Positions 26,611 through 35,335 of a DNA stretch of 64,000 nucleotides are shown here, piece by piece (position 1 is the first letter of the stretch; the number at the start of each line of letters is the position of its first letter). Source of the stretch: Salinicola salarius (GTDB lineage Bacteria > Pseudomonadota > Gammaproteobacteria > Pseudomonadales > Halomonadaceae); NCBI RefSeq assembly GCF_002179555.1, contig NZ_NHOU01000001.1, forward strand, positions 62,001 to 126,000, written 5' to 3'. Position numbers and translations under genes: made by a program. A model generated the notes under the pieces. That model did no database searches. It saw nothing but the letters and a program-made list of their open reading frames with translations, and was not told the DNA's origin.

Positions 26611-26628
26611 GGCGGCGACGTCGCCGCC
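26611..26628. terminator. GC-rich palindrome between binding-protein paralogues 1 and 2
   Basis: GGCGGCGACGTCGCCGCC is a perfect 18-bp palindrome in the 247-base gap (26411-26657). It could attenuate or process the mRNA between the two genes. It lacks a T tract on either strand, so terminator is only a guess. The rest of the gap shows no coding sequence or clear promoter. Confidence 0.4.
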
Positions 26629-26657
26629 CTGGTCGTGATTTCAGCCCCGGTTAGACG

Positions 26658-28265
26658 TTAATCGAACGACTCTGGACGTTCGTCTCGTGACTCTGGAAGC
26701 TGCACCCAGCGCGAGGCGTGCATATCCAGTGCATTGTCGTTCCAGCCTTCGATCTCGGCATTGACCAGATTGCGTGAGCTGTAGGTATAGATTGGGGTCA
26801 GAGGATAGTCGGCCAGTGCCAGGGCTTCGGCCTGCTGCATCAGCTGCGCGCGCTTCGCCGGGTCCTGCTCGGCGTCCGACTGGCTGATCAGGCCGTTGTA
26901 GTCCTCGTCCTGGTAGCCGCCATAGTTGTTGGTTTCCGCCGACAGCAATTGCAGGAAGTTCTGGGGATCGTCGTAGCTCGAGATCCAGGCGGCGCGGGCG
27001 ACCTGGAAATCGCCTTCCATCAGATCGGCGTAGTGGACGTTGGCTTCGGTGTTGCGCAGCTCGACGTCGACCCCCAGCGGCTTCCACATCGCGGCGACCG
27101 CCACGGCAATCTGGCGATGCTCGTCGCCGCTGTTGAAGCGCAGCGTCAGTTCGAGCGGATTGTCCGGGCCGTAGCCGGCTTCCTGCATCAGCGACCTGGC
27201 CTCGGCCAGACGTGTGTCCATGTCGTCATCGAGCCCCGGCTGGGACTGGGCCTCGTAGTCGCTGGTTCCCGGCGGTACCAGCGAGGTGGCCGGTTCGACG
27301 CCGCCCTTCAGCAGCTGCTTGGCGATCACGTCGCGACGAATCGCCAGGCTCAGCGCTTCGCGCACGCGCTTGTCCGCCACCGGCGAGCCTTCGCGCAGGT
27401 TGAACACGTAGTAGTAGGTGCCCAGCGACGGAAACAGGTGCGTAGCGTCCGGCAGGTTCTCCGACAGGCGCGGATACTGCGCCGCCGGATAGTCGCGCAG
27501 GATGTCGAGCTCGCCGGCGCGGAAGCGCTGGATGCCGGCGTTCTTGTCCTCCAGCGGGTAGTAGTCGACACCGTCCAGGCTGACATTGTCGGCATCATGG
27601 AAGTTCGCGTTCTTGACCGTCTCCAGCTCGGTGTTGGAGACCCATTTCACCGGCTTGAACGCGCCATTCACCGCAATGTGGGACGGATCGCTCCAGTCGT
27701 CGCCGAATTCATCCACGACATGCCTGGGGATCGGATAGGCGAATGGCAGGACCAGCGTCTTGAGGAAATAGACGGTAGGCGTGTTCAAGGTAATCTTGAG
27801 CGTCTTGCCGTCGTCCAGGGATTCGACGCCCAGCGCATCGAGCGGCTTTTCGCTGGCATTTATCGCCTGGGCGTTGACCACCGGGTAGAGGCGGTGGGCG
27901 TAGTTGGAGGCGGTCTCGGGATCGACCTGGTGGCGATAGGCGTAGACGAAGTCGTCGGCAGTCAACGGCTCGCCGTCGGACCATTCGAGGCCGTCGCGCA
28001 GATGAAAAGTGTAGGTCTTGCCATCGTCGGAGATCTCCCAGCTTTCAGCGGCGCCGGGGATGATCTGGCCGTCGGCGTCGATGGCGATCGGGCCTTCGAA
28101 GATGTCCCGCAGGACGTCCTCTTCCCACACGCCGCCGGTGATCTTGGCCGGGCTGAGCGAGGCAGGATCGCCGGAAATACCTACCTGCAGCGTCGCGGCC
28201 TGGAGCGGCAGGGCAGTCAGTGTGGCAGCGAAACCGATGGCGGCAGCAAGGCGGGTCGGTGACAT
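26658..28265 (-). CDS. Peptide ABC transporter substrate-binding protein, OppA family (paralogue 1)
   Basis: A 535-residue binding protein, the first gene of the leftward transporter cluster. The signal peptide ends LPLQA. Landmarks include GDPASLSPAKITGGVWEED, LEWSDGEPLTADDFVYAYRH, VADKRVREALSLAIRRDVI and AAMWKPLGVDVEL. In the peptide-N-terminus anchor region it reads AAWISSYDDPQNF, with Ser at the place of the OppA Asp. GGGATAG precedes the ATG. It is divergent from prfB across a 246-base gap, where the cluster promoter should lie. Confidence 0.9.
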   Translation of the reverse strand: MSPTRLAAAIGFAATLTALPLQAATLQVGISGDPASLSPAKITGGVWEEDVLRDIFEGPIAIDADGQIIPGAAESWEISDDGKTYTFHLRDGLEWSDGEPLTADDFVYAYRHQVDPETASNYAHRLYPVVNAQAINASEKPLDALGVESLDDGKTLKITLNTPTVYFLKTLVLPFAYPIPRHVVDEFGDDWSDPSHIAVNGAFKPVKWVSNTELETVKNANFHDADNVSLDGVDYYPLEDKNAGIQRFRAGELDILRDYPAAQYPRLSENLPDATHLFPSLGTYYYVFNLREGSPVADKRVREALSLAIRRDVIAKQLLKGGVEPATSLVPPGTSDYEAQSQPGLDDDMDTRLAEARSLMQEAGYGPDNPLELTLRFNSGDEHRQIAVAVAAMWKPLGVDVELRNTEANVHYADLMEGDFQVARAAWISSYDDPQNFLQLLSAETNNYGGYQDEDYNGLISQSDAEQDPAKRAQLMQQAEALALADYPLTPIYTYSSRNLVNAEIEGWNDNALDMHASRWVQLPESRDERPESFD

Positions 28266-28511
28266 GGAAATGCTATCCCTGAATGACGGTCGGTGACCGG
28301 ATGATTATTGGTAGATGACTCGTGGTTTTCCAACCTTAGCGCATCGAGCCCGGCCGCACAGCGCTTTGCGCTTGTCCGCGCCTGGCGGGATGACGCTATG
28401 CCGGCAGTTGGCTACAATAGGCGCCCTTTTGGGCGTTCTCTCGATTCGTTTTTCCGGTTCACGCATTCGTCGAGCCGAGGGAGCGCCCGCGGCTACGTTG
28501 GCAGGAATCCC

Positions 28512-29610
28512 ATGCAAGAGATCAACCCGATCAACAACCTCATCAAGGACCTGTCCGAAAGGACAGACGTCCTGAGGGGGTATCTTTGACTATGCCGAGA
28601 AGAAAGACCGGCTAGAAGAAGTCTCCCGCGAGCTGGAAAACCCGGACGTCTGGAACGATCCCGACTATGCCCAGAAGCTGGGCAAGGAGCGGGCGTCGCT
28701 GGAAGCCGTGGTCGAGACCATCGATACCCTCGATAGTGGCCTCACCGACAATCGCGAGCTGCTCGAGCTGGCGGTGATGGAAGAGGACGATGCGACCATC
28801 GACGAGGTTCGCAAGGAGCTTGCGTATCTCGAAGGCCAGCTCGACAAGCTGGAATTCCGGCGCATGTTCTCCGGCGAAATGGACGAGAACAACGCCTATC
28901 TCGATATCCAGGCCGGCTCAGGCGGCACCGAGGCTCAGGACTGGGCCAACATGCTGCTGCGCATGTATCTGCGTTGGGCCGAGCATCACGGCTTCAAGGC
29001 GGAACTGACCGAAGTCTCCGCGGGCGAGGTAGCCGGCATCAAGTCCGCCACGATCCATGTCCAGGGCGAGTACGCCTTCGGCTGGCTGCGTACCGAGACC
29101 GGCGTTCACCGTCTGGTGCGCAAGAGCCCGTTCGATTCCGGCGGGCGTCGCCACACCTCGTTCGCGTCCGTGTTCCTTTCCCCCGAGGTGGACGACAGCT
29201 TCGAGGTGGAGATCAACCCGGCCGATCTGCGAACCGACACCTACCGCTCAAGCGGCGCTGGCGGTCAGCACGTCAACACCACCGATTCGGCGGTGCGTAT
29301 CACCCACGAGCCGACGGGGATCGTGGTGGCCTGCCAGAGCCAGCGCAGCCAGCACGCCAACCGCGACTTCGCCATGAAGCAGTTGAAGGCGAAGCTGTGG
29401 GAGCACGAGATGCAGAAGCGCAATGCTGCCAAGCAGCAGGCCGAAGAGAGCAAGGCCGACATCGGCTGGGGCAGCCAGATTCGCTCCTACGTGCTCGACG
29501 ATCAGCGCATCAAGGATCTGCGAACCGGCGTGCAGAGCAGCAATTGCGACAAGGTGCTCGACGGCGATCTGGATCAGTTTATCGAGGCGAGTCTCAAGCA
29601 AGGGCTTTAA
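28512..29610 (+). CDS. prfB: Peptide chain release factor 2 (programmed +1 frameshift)
   Basis: RF2 releases peptides at UGA and UAA. The gene is read as 28512-28586 joined to 28588-29610, giving 365 residues, the same as E. coli. The first 25 codons ([19 protein letters not shown]...) end at CTT TGA, where a +1 shift is required. The second part has the stop-codon motif SPF ([11 protein letters not shown]) and the catalytic GGQ ([17 protein letters not shown]). In E. coli the shift is autoregulated: low RF2 favours frameshifting. lysS follows, the conserved pair. No sequencing error need be assumed. Confidence 0.96.
28575..28590 (+). promoter_or_regulatory. RF2 programmed frameshift site
   Basis: A Shine-Dalgarno-like AGGGGG (28575-28580) lies 3 bases before the slippery CTT codon and the in-frame TGA followed by C (28584-28590). 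This is the canonical RF2 signal, in which the internal SD and the poor UGA-C context drive the +1 shift. Confidence 0.95.
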
Positions 29611-29614
29611 TCGT

Positions 29615-29721
29615 GAGCTACGAGCTACGAGCTACGAGCTACGAGCTACGAGAAAAGGGCTTGCGAATCTCATTACGACCGCATTCTGGTAGTCGCGGCT
29701 CGCGGCTCGCGGCTCGCGGCT
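29615..29721. repeat. GAGCTAC heptads and inverted CGCGGCT heptads between prfB and lysS
   Basis: Four bases after the prfB stop codon, GAGCTAC occurs five times in perfect tandem (29615-29649). After 44 unrelated bases, CGCGGCT (complement of AGCCGCG, the GAGCCGC heptad class) occurs four times (29694-29721). The lysS start follows 27 bases later. Orientation is inverted between the arms. It is a short version of the maeA-acnA array. Confidence 0.9.
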
Positions 29722-29748
29722 TTACTTTATTTTTCGACAGGCGACGAC

Positions 29749-31293
29749 ATGGCGAACCAGGACAACCCGCAATCTCCTTCCGATGCGCAGAATGACGCGC
29801 ATGAAGAAAACCGGCTGATCGCGGAGCGCCGTGCCAAGCTGGCGGCGCGTCGCGAGCAGGCGGCGGAGCAGGGTGGCAGCGCATTTCCTAACGACTTCCG
29901 CCGCGACAGTCTGGCGGCGGATCTGCAAGCGGAACTGGGCGACAAGGACAAGCCCGAGCTCGAGTCGCTCGATCGTCAGGCGGCCGTCGCCGGACGCGTC
30001 ATGCGCAAGCGCGGCCCGTTCGTGGTGATCCAGGACGTGTCCGGCCAGATCCAGTTTTACGTCGACAAGAAAGGGTTGCCCGCCGAGCTGCTGGAAGATA
30101 TCCAGAGCTGGGACATCGGTGACATCGTCGCCGGCCGCGGCCCGGTCCACAAGTCCGGCAAGGGCGATCTCTACGTCATGCTGGTCGAGGCCAAGCTCTT
30201 GACCAAGAGCCTGCGCCCGCTGCCGGACAAGTTCCACGGCCTGACCGACCTCGAGGCACGTTATCGTCAGCGCTACGTCGACCTGATCATGAATCCGCAG
30301 TCTCGGCGCGTGTTCGAGGTGCGTTCCGGCGTCATCGCCGCGATCCGCCGGTTCATGGTCGAGCGCGGCTTCATGGAAGTCGAGACGCCGATGCTGCAGC
30401 CGATCCCCGGCGGCGCCACCGCGCGGCCGTTCACCACGCACCACAACGCGCTGGATATCGACATGTATCTGCGCATCGCCCCGGAGCTCTACCTCAAGCG
30501 CCTGGTGGTGGGCGGGTTCGAGCGGGTGTTCGAAATCAACCGCAACTTCCGTAACGAAGGTCTGTCGACGCGGCACAACCCGGAATTCACCATGCTCGAG
30601 TTCTACTGGGCCTATGCCGATTACCGGGATCTGCTAGACCTGACCGAAGCGATGGTCCGTGACGCCGCCGAGCAGGTACTGGGCACCACGACCGTCACCT
30701 ATCAGGGCACCGACTACGACCTGGGCCAGCCGTTCCGTCGTCTGACCCTGCGCCAGTCGATCATCGAATACGGCGCCGAGATCGAGGGCGATGCCATCGG
30801 CGAAGCCGACATCGATACGTTCGAGGCGGCCAAGGCGACCTGCGAGCGCCTGAACATTCCGGTCAAGCCGACCTGGGGCCTGGGCAAGCTGCAGACCGAG
30901 ATATTCGAAGCCGTCGCCGAGCATCGGCTCGATCAGCCGACCTTCATCACCGAGTATCCGGCCGAAGTCAGCCCGCTGGCGCGACGCAACGATACCAACC
31001 CTCACGTTACCGACCGCTTCGAGTTCTTCGTCGGCGGGCGCGAGATCGCCAACGGCTTCTCCGAGCTCAACGACGCCGAGGACCAGGCCGAGCGTTTTGC
31101 CGCCCAGGTGGCGGAGAAGGACGCCGGCGATCTGGAGGCGATGTACTACGATGCCGACTACGTGCGCGCGCTGGAATACGGCATGCCGCCGACCGCCGGC
31201 GAAGGCATCGGTATCGACCGGCTGGTGATGCTGTTGACCGATAGTCCATCGATCAGGGATGTGCTGCTGTTCCCGGCGATGCGCCCGGAATAA
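29749..31293 (+). CDS. lysS: Lysine--tRNA ligase (class II)
   Basis: LysS charges tRNA-Lys. The 514-residue protein has an N-terminal OB-fold anticodon-binding domain ([20 protein letters not shown]) and the class II core with motif 1 ([11 protein letters not shown]), motif 2 ([19 protein letters not shown]) and motif 3 ([11 protein letters not shown]). It starts [14 protein letters not shown] after a heptad-repeat spacer. It follows prfB as in many gammaproteobacteria. The Lys-specific class II core makes identity secure. Confidence 0.96.
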   Translation: MANQDNPQSPSDAQNDAHEENRLIAERRAKLAARREQAAEQGGSAFPNDFRRDSLAADLQAELGDKDKPELESLDRQAAVAGRVMRKRGPFVVIQDVSGQIQFYVDKKGLPAELLEDIQSWDIGDIVAGRGPVHKSGKGDLYVMLVEAKLLTKSLRPLPDKFHGLTDLEARYRQRYVDLIMNPQSRRVFEVRSGVIAAIRRFMVERGFMEVETPMLQPIPGGATARPFTTHHNALDIDMYLRIAPELYLKRLVVGGFERVFEINRNFRNEGLSTRHNPEFTMLEFYWAYADYRDLLDLTEAMVRDAAEQVLGTTTVTYQGTDYDLGQPFRRLTLRQSIIEYGAEIEGDAIGEADIDTFEAAKATCERLNIPVKPTWGLGKLQTEIFEAVAEHRLDQPTFITEYPAEVSPLARRNDTNPHVTDRFEFFVGGREIANGFSELNDAEDQAERFAAQVAEKDAGDLEAMYYDADYVRALEYGMPPTAGEGIGIDRLVMLLTDSPSIRDVLLFPAMRPE

Positions 31294-31456
31294 CCCCGAA
31301 TACAATAGCTGCGCCGTCCAATCGCGGCGTTGCGCGGTACTCGGCGCGCCTCACCTATACCCCATAGGCTCGGGCGCCTGTGTTCCGTGCGCCTTGCGCT
31401 TGAACAGGCTCGCAGATTGTCTCGGTGCTATTCTCGCTCTGTGTTCATGAGTTTGT

Positions 31457-31486
31457 TGGTCAGGGGCGTGTCTAGCGCCCATAATG
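31457..31486 (+). promoter_or_regulatory. Candidate promoter for the 128-residue hypothetical gene
   Basis: TTGGTC (31457-31462), an 18-base spacer and CATAAT (31481-31486) lie in the 247-base gap after lysS, 55 bases before the next start codon. The match to consensus is moderate. The spacer contains a small GGGCG/CGCCC dyad. Confidence 0.45.
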
Positions 31487-31540
31487 GCTGCGGTTCGAAT
31501 TCCGCCGACCCCGTGCGGTTCCCAAGAAGAGGTGACACCG

Positions 31541-31927
31541 ATGAAGCTGCTCAATCGTTCCGCGCTGAGCGTCAAGCCGACCCAGGCGTTCGTCGACTGG
31601 GTCAACTCGTTGGAGCCGACCGTCGGTGAAGACGACCTGACGCTCGACGATATCGCTGGCGAAAACACCGTTTACCTGATCCCCGAGATGGATACGCCGG
31701 AGGCGTTGCATGCCTATGTCGGGGAGCGCTATTACGACATTCTCGAAACCGAGCTGCGGGCGTGGGAAGAGGATGAGCGCCAGTGGCCGGAGAATCTCGA
31801 CTGGTCGCTGTTCCAGGCGTTCCTCACCCTCGAACACAGCTATCTGGCGGTGGATCTCGATGACGAGGCCGCGCTGGAAACGTCCGAGGTCGACGACGAA
31901 CTGCTGATGGAGACCGACGAGGAGTGA
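31541..31927 (+). CDS. Conserved hypothetical protein
   Basis: A 128-residue acidic protein starting MKLLNRSALSVKPTQAFVDW and containing TVYLIPEMDTPEALHAYV, WPENLDWSLFQAFLTLEHS and a very acidic tail (DDEAALETSEVDDELLMETDEE in parts). The pattern matches a small conserved gammaproteobacterial family without known function. GAGGTGACACCG supplies a ribosome-binding site for ATG 31541. No signal peptide or membrane segment is seen. It lies between lysS and the MFS gene and reads in the same direction. Confidence 0.75.
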   Translation: MKLLNRSALSVKPTQAFVDWVNSLEPTVGEDDLTLDDIAGENTVYLIPEMDTPEALHAYVGERYYDILETELRAWEEDERQWPENLDWSLFQAFLTLEHSYLAVDLDDEAALETSEVDDELLMETDEE

Positions 31928-31973
31928 TGGGTCGGATGTTGCCTGACGGCGGTGCCTGCCGCTACCCGAAGAC

Positions 31974-33362
31974 ATGCTGAAGCGCCTGTTCGAGGAGCGC
32001 CCGGGGGACGACGGCCTACCCGGGCGCGAACGCAAGCTGGCGCTACTGGCGATGATTACCGGTACCCAGATGGCGGTGCTGGACAACGGCATCGTCAATA
32101 TCGCCCTTCCCACCCTGGCCCAGGAACTGTCGATCAGCGGTTCCGAGTCGATCTGGATCGCCAACGTCTACCAACTGGTGACCGCCGCCTTGCTGCTGAC
32201 CTTTGCCGCGGTGAGCCGTCGGGTGGGGCGCCACCGGCTCTATATCGGTGGCCTGCTGGTCTTCACCGTGGCGTCGCTGGGCTGTGCGCTGGCGCGCTCG
32301 TTCGAGTTCCTGCTCGCGATGCGAGGCCTGCAGGCGGTCGGTGCCGCCGCGATGCTGAGCATCGGGCCGTCGCTCTATCGCATCATCTTTCCCACCCGGC
32401 TGTTGGGGTCGGCAATAGGCCTGAGCGCGCTGACGGTGGCGTTCGGCATCGCCGCGGGGCCGTCGCTGGGTGGTGTGATCCTGCACGTGGCGAGCTGGCC
32501 GTGGCTGTTCGCCATCAACGTGCCGATCGGGCTGCTGGCGCTGACGCTGGGTGTGCGCGCGCTGCCGAGGGAAGCGCCCATCCCCGGACGGATCGATATC
32601 TGGGGCGCGTTGATGTCGATCGTCATGCTCAGTGGCAGCGTTTTTGCTCTGGATCAGTTCGGCCATGGCAATGGCGGCGTGCTGGCGCTATCGACGCTGG
32701 CGCTCAGCGTGGCCTGTCTGCTGGGGTTCGTCTACCGCCAACGTCACGCCGTCAGGCCGCTGGTGCCGTTGGCACTGTTCGCCGAACCGCGCTTCTCGTT
32801 TGCCGCGGTCGTGTCGATGTTTGCGTTTCTGGCCCAAGGCGTGGCTTTCGTGGGGCTGCCGTTCCTCTACCAGACCGTCATGGGCGTGTCGCCGATCATG
32901 TCGGCGGTACTGTTCACGCCCTGGCCGCTGGTGATCATGGTCATCGGGCCGCTGGCGGGGCGTCTGGCGGACAAGGGTAACCCGGCACTGATCAGTTCGA
33001 CCGGGCTGGGCCTTTTCCTGCTGGGCATGCTGGCACTGACCGGGCTGGACGCCGACTCGAGCTACCTCGACGTGATCTGGCGAACCGCGCTGTGCGGCGT
33101 GGGGTACGGGCTGTTCCAGGCGCCGAACAATCGCGAGATGATCGGCAGCGTATCGGTGGAGCTGAGCGCCAACGCCTCCGGCGTGCTGGCCTCGGTGCGT
33201 ACCTTCGGGCAGTCGCTGGGAACGGCGCTGGTCGGGCTGATTCTCGGCCTTTCGTTCGGATCGTTGACGCTATCGCTGTGGGTGGGGAGCGTATCTGTCA
33301 TGATTGCGCTGGCACTGAGCCTCTATCGCACGCCGATGGCCGCCAAGGGACGACGGCGCTGA
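31974..33362 (+). CDS. MFS efflux transporter, DHA2 (QacA/SmvA-like) family
   Basis: A 462-residue multidrug-type exporter with about 14 hydrophobic segments. MFS motif A appears as SRRVGRHRLYIGG, motif C-like GPSLGGVIL ends the fifth helix, and MAVLDNGIVNIALPTLAQEL matches the first helix of DHA2 drug:H+ antiporters. FRAPNNREM-like sequence FQAPNNREMIGSV is typical of SmvA/QacA. The substrate cannot be predicted. No regulator gene is adjacent; it follows the hypothetical gene by 46 bases. Confidence 0.87.
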   Translation: MLKRLFEERPGDDGLPGRERKLALLAMITGTQMAVLDNGIVNIALPTLAQELSISGSESIWIANVYQLVTAALLLTFAAVSRRVGRHRLYIGGLLVFTVASLGCALARSFEFLLAMRGLQAVGAAAMLSIGPSLYRIIFPTRLLGSAIGLSALTVAFGIAAGPSLGGVILHVASWPWLFAINVPIGLLALTLGVRALPREAPIPGRIDIWGALMSIVMLSGSVFALDQFGHGNGGVLALSTLALSVACLLGFVYRQRHAVRPLVPLALFAEPRFSFAAVVSMFAFLAQGVAFVGLPFLYQTVMGVSPIMSAVLFTPWPLVIMVIGPLAGRLADKGNPALISSTGLGLFLLGMLALTGLDADSSYLDVIWRTALCGVGYGLFQAPNNREMIGSVSVELSANASGVLASVRTFGQSLGTALVGLILGLSFGSLTLSLWVGSVSVMIALALSLYRTPMAAKGRRR

Positions 33363-33455
33363 GCTTCGCCTCTGGTGGCCGAGCCCATTTCCCGGTCGTC
33401 GCTCGATGGGCCGGTGAGACGTTACAATGATTCGGTTGGCACAGGAGGAACTGTC

Positions 33456-33767
33456 ATGAGTGTTCAGGCACGTATCGAAGAGAAACTCGCGACGCTCGAG
33501 CCGGTCCAGATGGCGGTCGAGAACGAGAGCCACATGCACCATGTGCCACCGGATTCGGAAACTCACTTCAAGGTGACGCTGGTCTCCGATCGGTTCGCGG
33601 GGCTGATGCCCGTCAAGCGGCATCAGCTGATCTACAGCTTGCTGGCGGACGAGCTCGCGGGGCCCGTGCACGCGCTGGCGCTGCATCTCTACACGCCGCA
33701 GCAGTGGTCGGCGCGCGGTGAAGCGAGTCCTGACTCGCCCAACTGTCGTGGTGGTGGCGGGCGGTGA
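33456..33767 (+). CDS. bolA: BolA family protein
   Basis: A 103-residue BolA protein, which partners with monothiol glutaredoxins in Fe-S cluster handling and affects cell morphology. It starts MSVQARIEEKL with AGGAGGAA upstream. It has the BolA core: SHMHHVPPDSETHFKVTLVS, the conserved HQLIYSLLADEL and VHALALHLYTPQQW. The C-terminal ~15 residues are Gly/Arg-rich and lie in the region where the next gene begins. Stop and downstream start overlap by 4 bases (GTGA). Confidence 0.9.
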   Translation: MSVQARIEEKLATLEPVQMAVENESHMHHVPPDSETHFKVTLVSDRFAGLMPVKRHQLIYSLLADELAGPVHALALHLYTPQQWSARGEASPDSPNCRGGGGR

Positions 33768-34636
33768 TCGGCGATCCTCAACGCCTTCAGTACCTCGAAG
33801 CCATGGGTATCACCACCTGGACCTCGCGGTACCGCTTCGTCAATGCCAGGCCGACCGAGCAGGTCGAGTGGGAAACTGCTCCCTCACCGGAGAAGCCCGC
33901 GCCGGGGCAACGGCTGCAGGCACTGCTGGAAACGCCGGCTCGGCCGGTCGAGGTCGAGCGTGATCGCCCCGCGGCAGAATCGGCGCCTGCACAGCCGACC
34001 GTCGCGCCGCTGTCGCGAGCCCGAGCCCTGCTCGACGGCGCCACGGGCGAAGGCGTCAAGGAGTCCCGCTCGCCAGCGTCGAACTCCGAGTCCACATCTC
34101 GCCAGGCGCCTGCCTCCCGGCCGGCGGAAGAGGCCCGGACGGACGATGCTGTCCAGTCCGCCGATCAGGTGCCGACCGAACCGCTGCGTTTCACGCTGTC
34201 GTTGTCCGTCATTGACGAACGCTGGTGGCTGTTGCTGCCCGGCGAACGGCCACTTTCTGCCGCCGGGCAGACGCTGCTCGGGCAGATGTTGAAAAGCGTC
34301 GGCATTCCCGCCAACGGCGCGCCATTATCGAACCTGACCTGGCCGCTGATGGATGCGCCGGCCAGTGACCCGGTCGACGAGGCCCGCGAGGGCATTCAGG
34401 TATTCTGCGCCGGGCAGGCGCGGCGCCATGGTATGCACATCGATGGCGCCATCGTCGTCGGCGACGAGGTCTGGTCGCCGCTGCTGAGCGATCCGGCGAA
34501 CGAGGTCGGCTGGGTCTGCCACGCGCTGCCTCACCCCGACGATTTGCTGACCTCCGCCAAGGCCAAGCGAGAATGCTGGCCGCTGTTGCAGTCGATGGGG
34601 CAAGCCTGGCGGCAAGGCCCTGCCGCGCCGAAGTGA
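33764..34636 (+). CDS. HolD-like DNA polymerase III psi subunit (diverged, extended linker)
   Basis: A 290-residue protein starting at GTG overlapping the bolA stop. Its N-terminus (RLQYLEAMGITTWTSR) aligns with the chi-binding peptide of E. coli psi (QLQQLGITQWSLR), and the C-terminus (SAKAKRECWPLLQSM) resembles the final psi helix. Between them is a long Pro/Ala/Glu-rich low-complexity linker (about residues 40-135) and a domain with RFTLSLSVIDERWWLLLPGE. It lies directly upstream of rimI, the genomic place of holD in E. coli. Psi bridges chi and the clamp loader. Identity is inferred from motif and synteny. Confidence 0.62.
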   Translation: MIGDPQRLQYLEAMGITTWTSRYRFVNARPTEQVEWETAPSPEKPAPGQRLQALLETPARPVEVERDRPAAESAPAQPTVAPLSRARALLDGATGEGVKESRSPASNSESTSRQAPASRPAEEARTDDAVQSADQVPTEPLRFTLSLSVIDERWWLLLPGERPLSAAGQTLLGQMLKSVGIPANGAPLSNLTWPLMDAPASDPVDEAREGIQVFCAGQARRHGMHIDGAIVVGDEVWSPLLSDPANEVGWVCHALPHPDDLLTSAKAKRECWPLLQSMGQAWRQGPAAPK

Positions 34637-34696
34637 TCGGCGTCTACCGATGGCCGACGCGTCGACGTCAAATGCTTTCCTCGAGTAGCGCTTTCC

Positions 34697-35191
34697 ATGT
34701 CGATCAACGTTTGCAAAACCAGGAGTTCACCGGTCGGCACGGCCCCGGTTCGGCTCGGGATCGAGAACCTGCCGGCATTGATGGCATTCGAGCGTCAGGC
34801 CAACGATGATGCCTGGTCGGAAGCGCTGCTGAGCGCGGCGCTGGTCGACGACGACTTCGACGTCTGGGGAATCTGGGCAGTGGAAGGTGTCGAACTGCGA
34901 GCGGCTGCCGTCCTGGCTTATCTGCCTTTCGATGCCGAGCTGCAGTCGATCTGTGTTCGGCCGAGTGACAGACGCCACGGGCTGGCGCGTGAACTGCTGG
35001 GGTGGATCACGCAGTGTGCCATCGAACGGGGAGTCGAACGCCTGCTGCTGGAGCTTCGCGCGTCCAATGTCGCGGCCCGGCGGCTCTACGAGAGTGCCGG
35101 ATTCGCGGTCGACGGCCAGCGGCGTGGCTACTATCGTCGCGATGACGGCGGCAGTGAGGATGCAGTGCTGATGTCACGGGAGCTCGTGTGA
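34697..35191 (+). CDS. rimI: Ribosomal protein S18 alanine N-acetyltransferase RimI
   Basis: A 164-residue GNAT acetyltransferase. RimI acetylates the N-terminal Ala of S18. It shows the acetyl-CoA site LQSICVRPSDRRHGLARELL with R-x-x-G-x-A spacing, then LLLELRASNVAARRLYESAGF, and the RimI-like GYYRRDDG near the end that matches the GRRxxYY/Y-R segment. It follows the HolD-like gene by 60 bases, the holD-rimI order of E. coli. The ATG at 34697 lies in AGCGCTTTCCATG without a strong Shine-Dalgarno sequence. Confidence 0.88.
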   Translation: MSINVCKTRSSPVGTAPVRLGIENLPALMAFERQANDDAWSEALLSAALVDDDFDVWGIWAVEGVELRAAAVLAYLPFDAELQSICVRPSDRRHGLARELLGWITQCAIERGVERLLLELRASNVAARRLYESAGFAVDGQRRGYYRRDDGGSEDAVLMSRELV

Positions 35192-35335
35192 AGTCTCGCC
35201 GGTAGCGCGTTACCGTTGTGGCAGCTTCAGAGGCGAGAGCAGGATCGGAGGCTGGATAGGCGGGAAACTCAGGCTGTGCGGCGGGGCAGGTGGCTCGACG
35301 GGGCAGGCGGTGATGCCCCGCCCCATCGATTCGCT

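Noticed and set aside
28512-28589. Frameshift or sequencing error at the start of prfB
   Set aside because: The stop lies exactly in the conserved RF2 programmed frameshift signal with its internal Shine-Dalgarno sequence.
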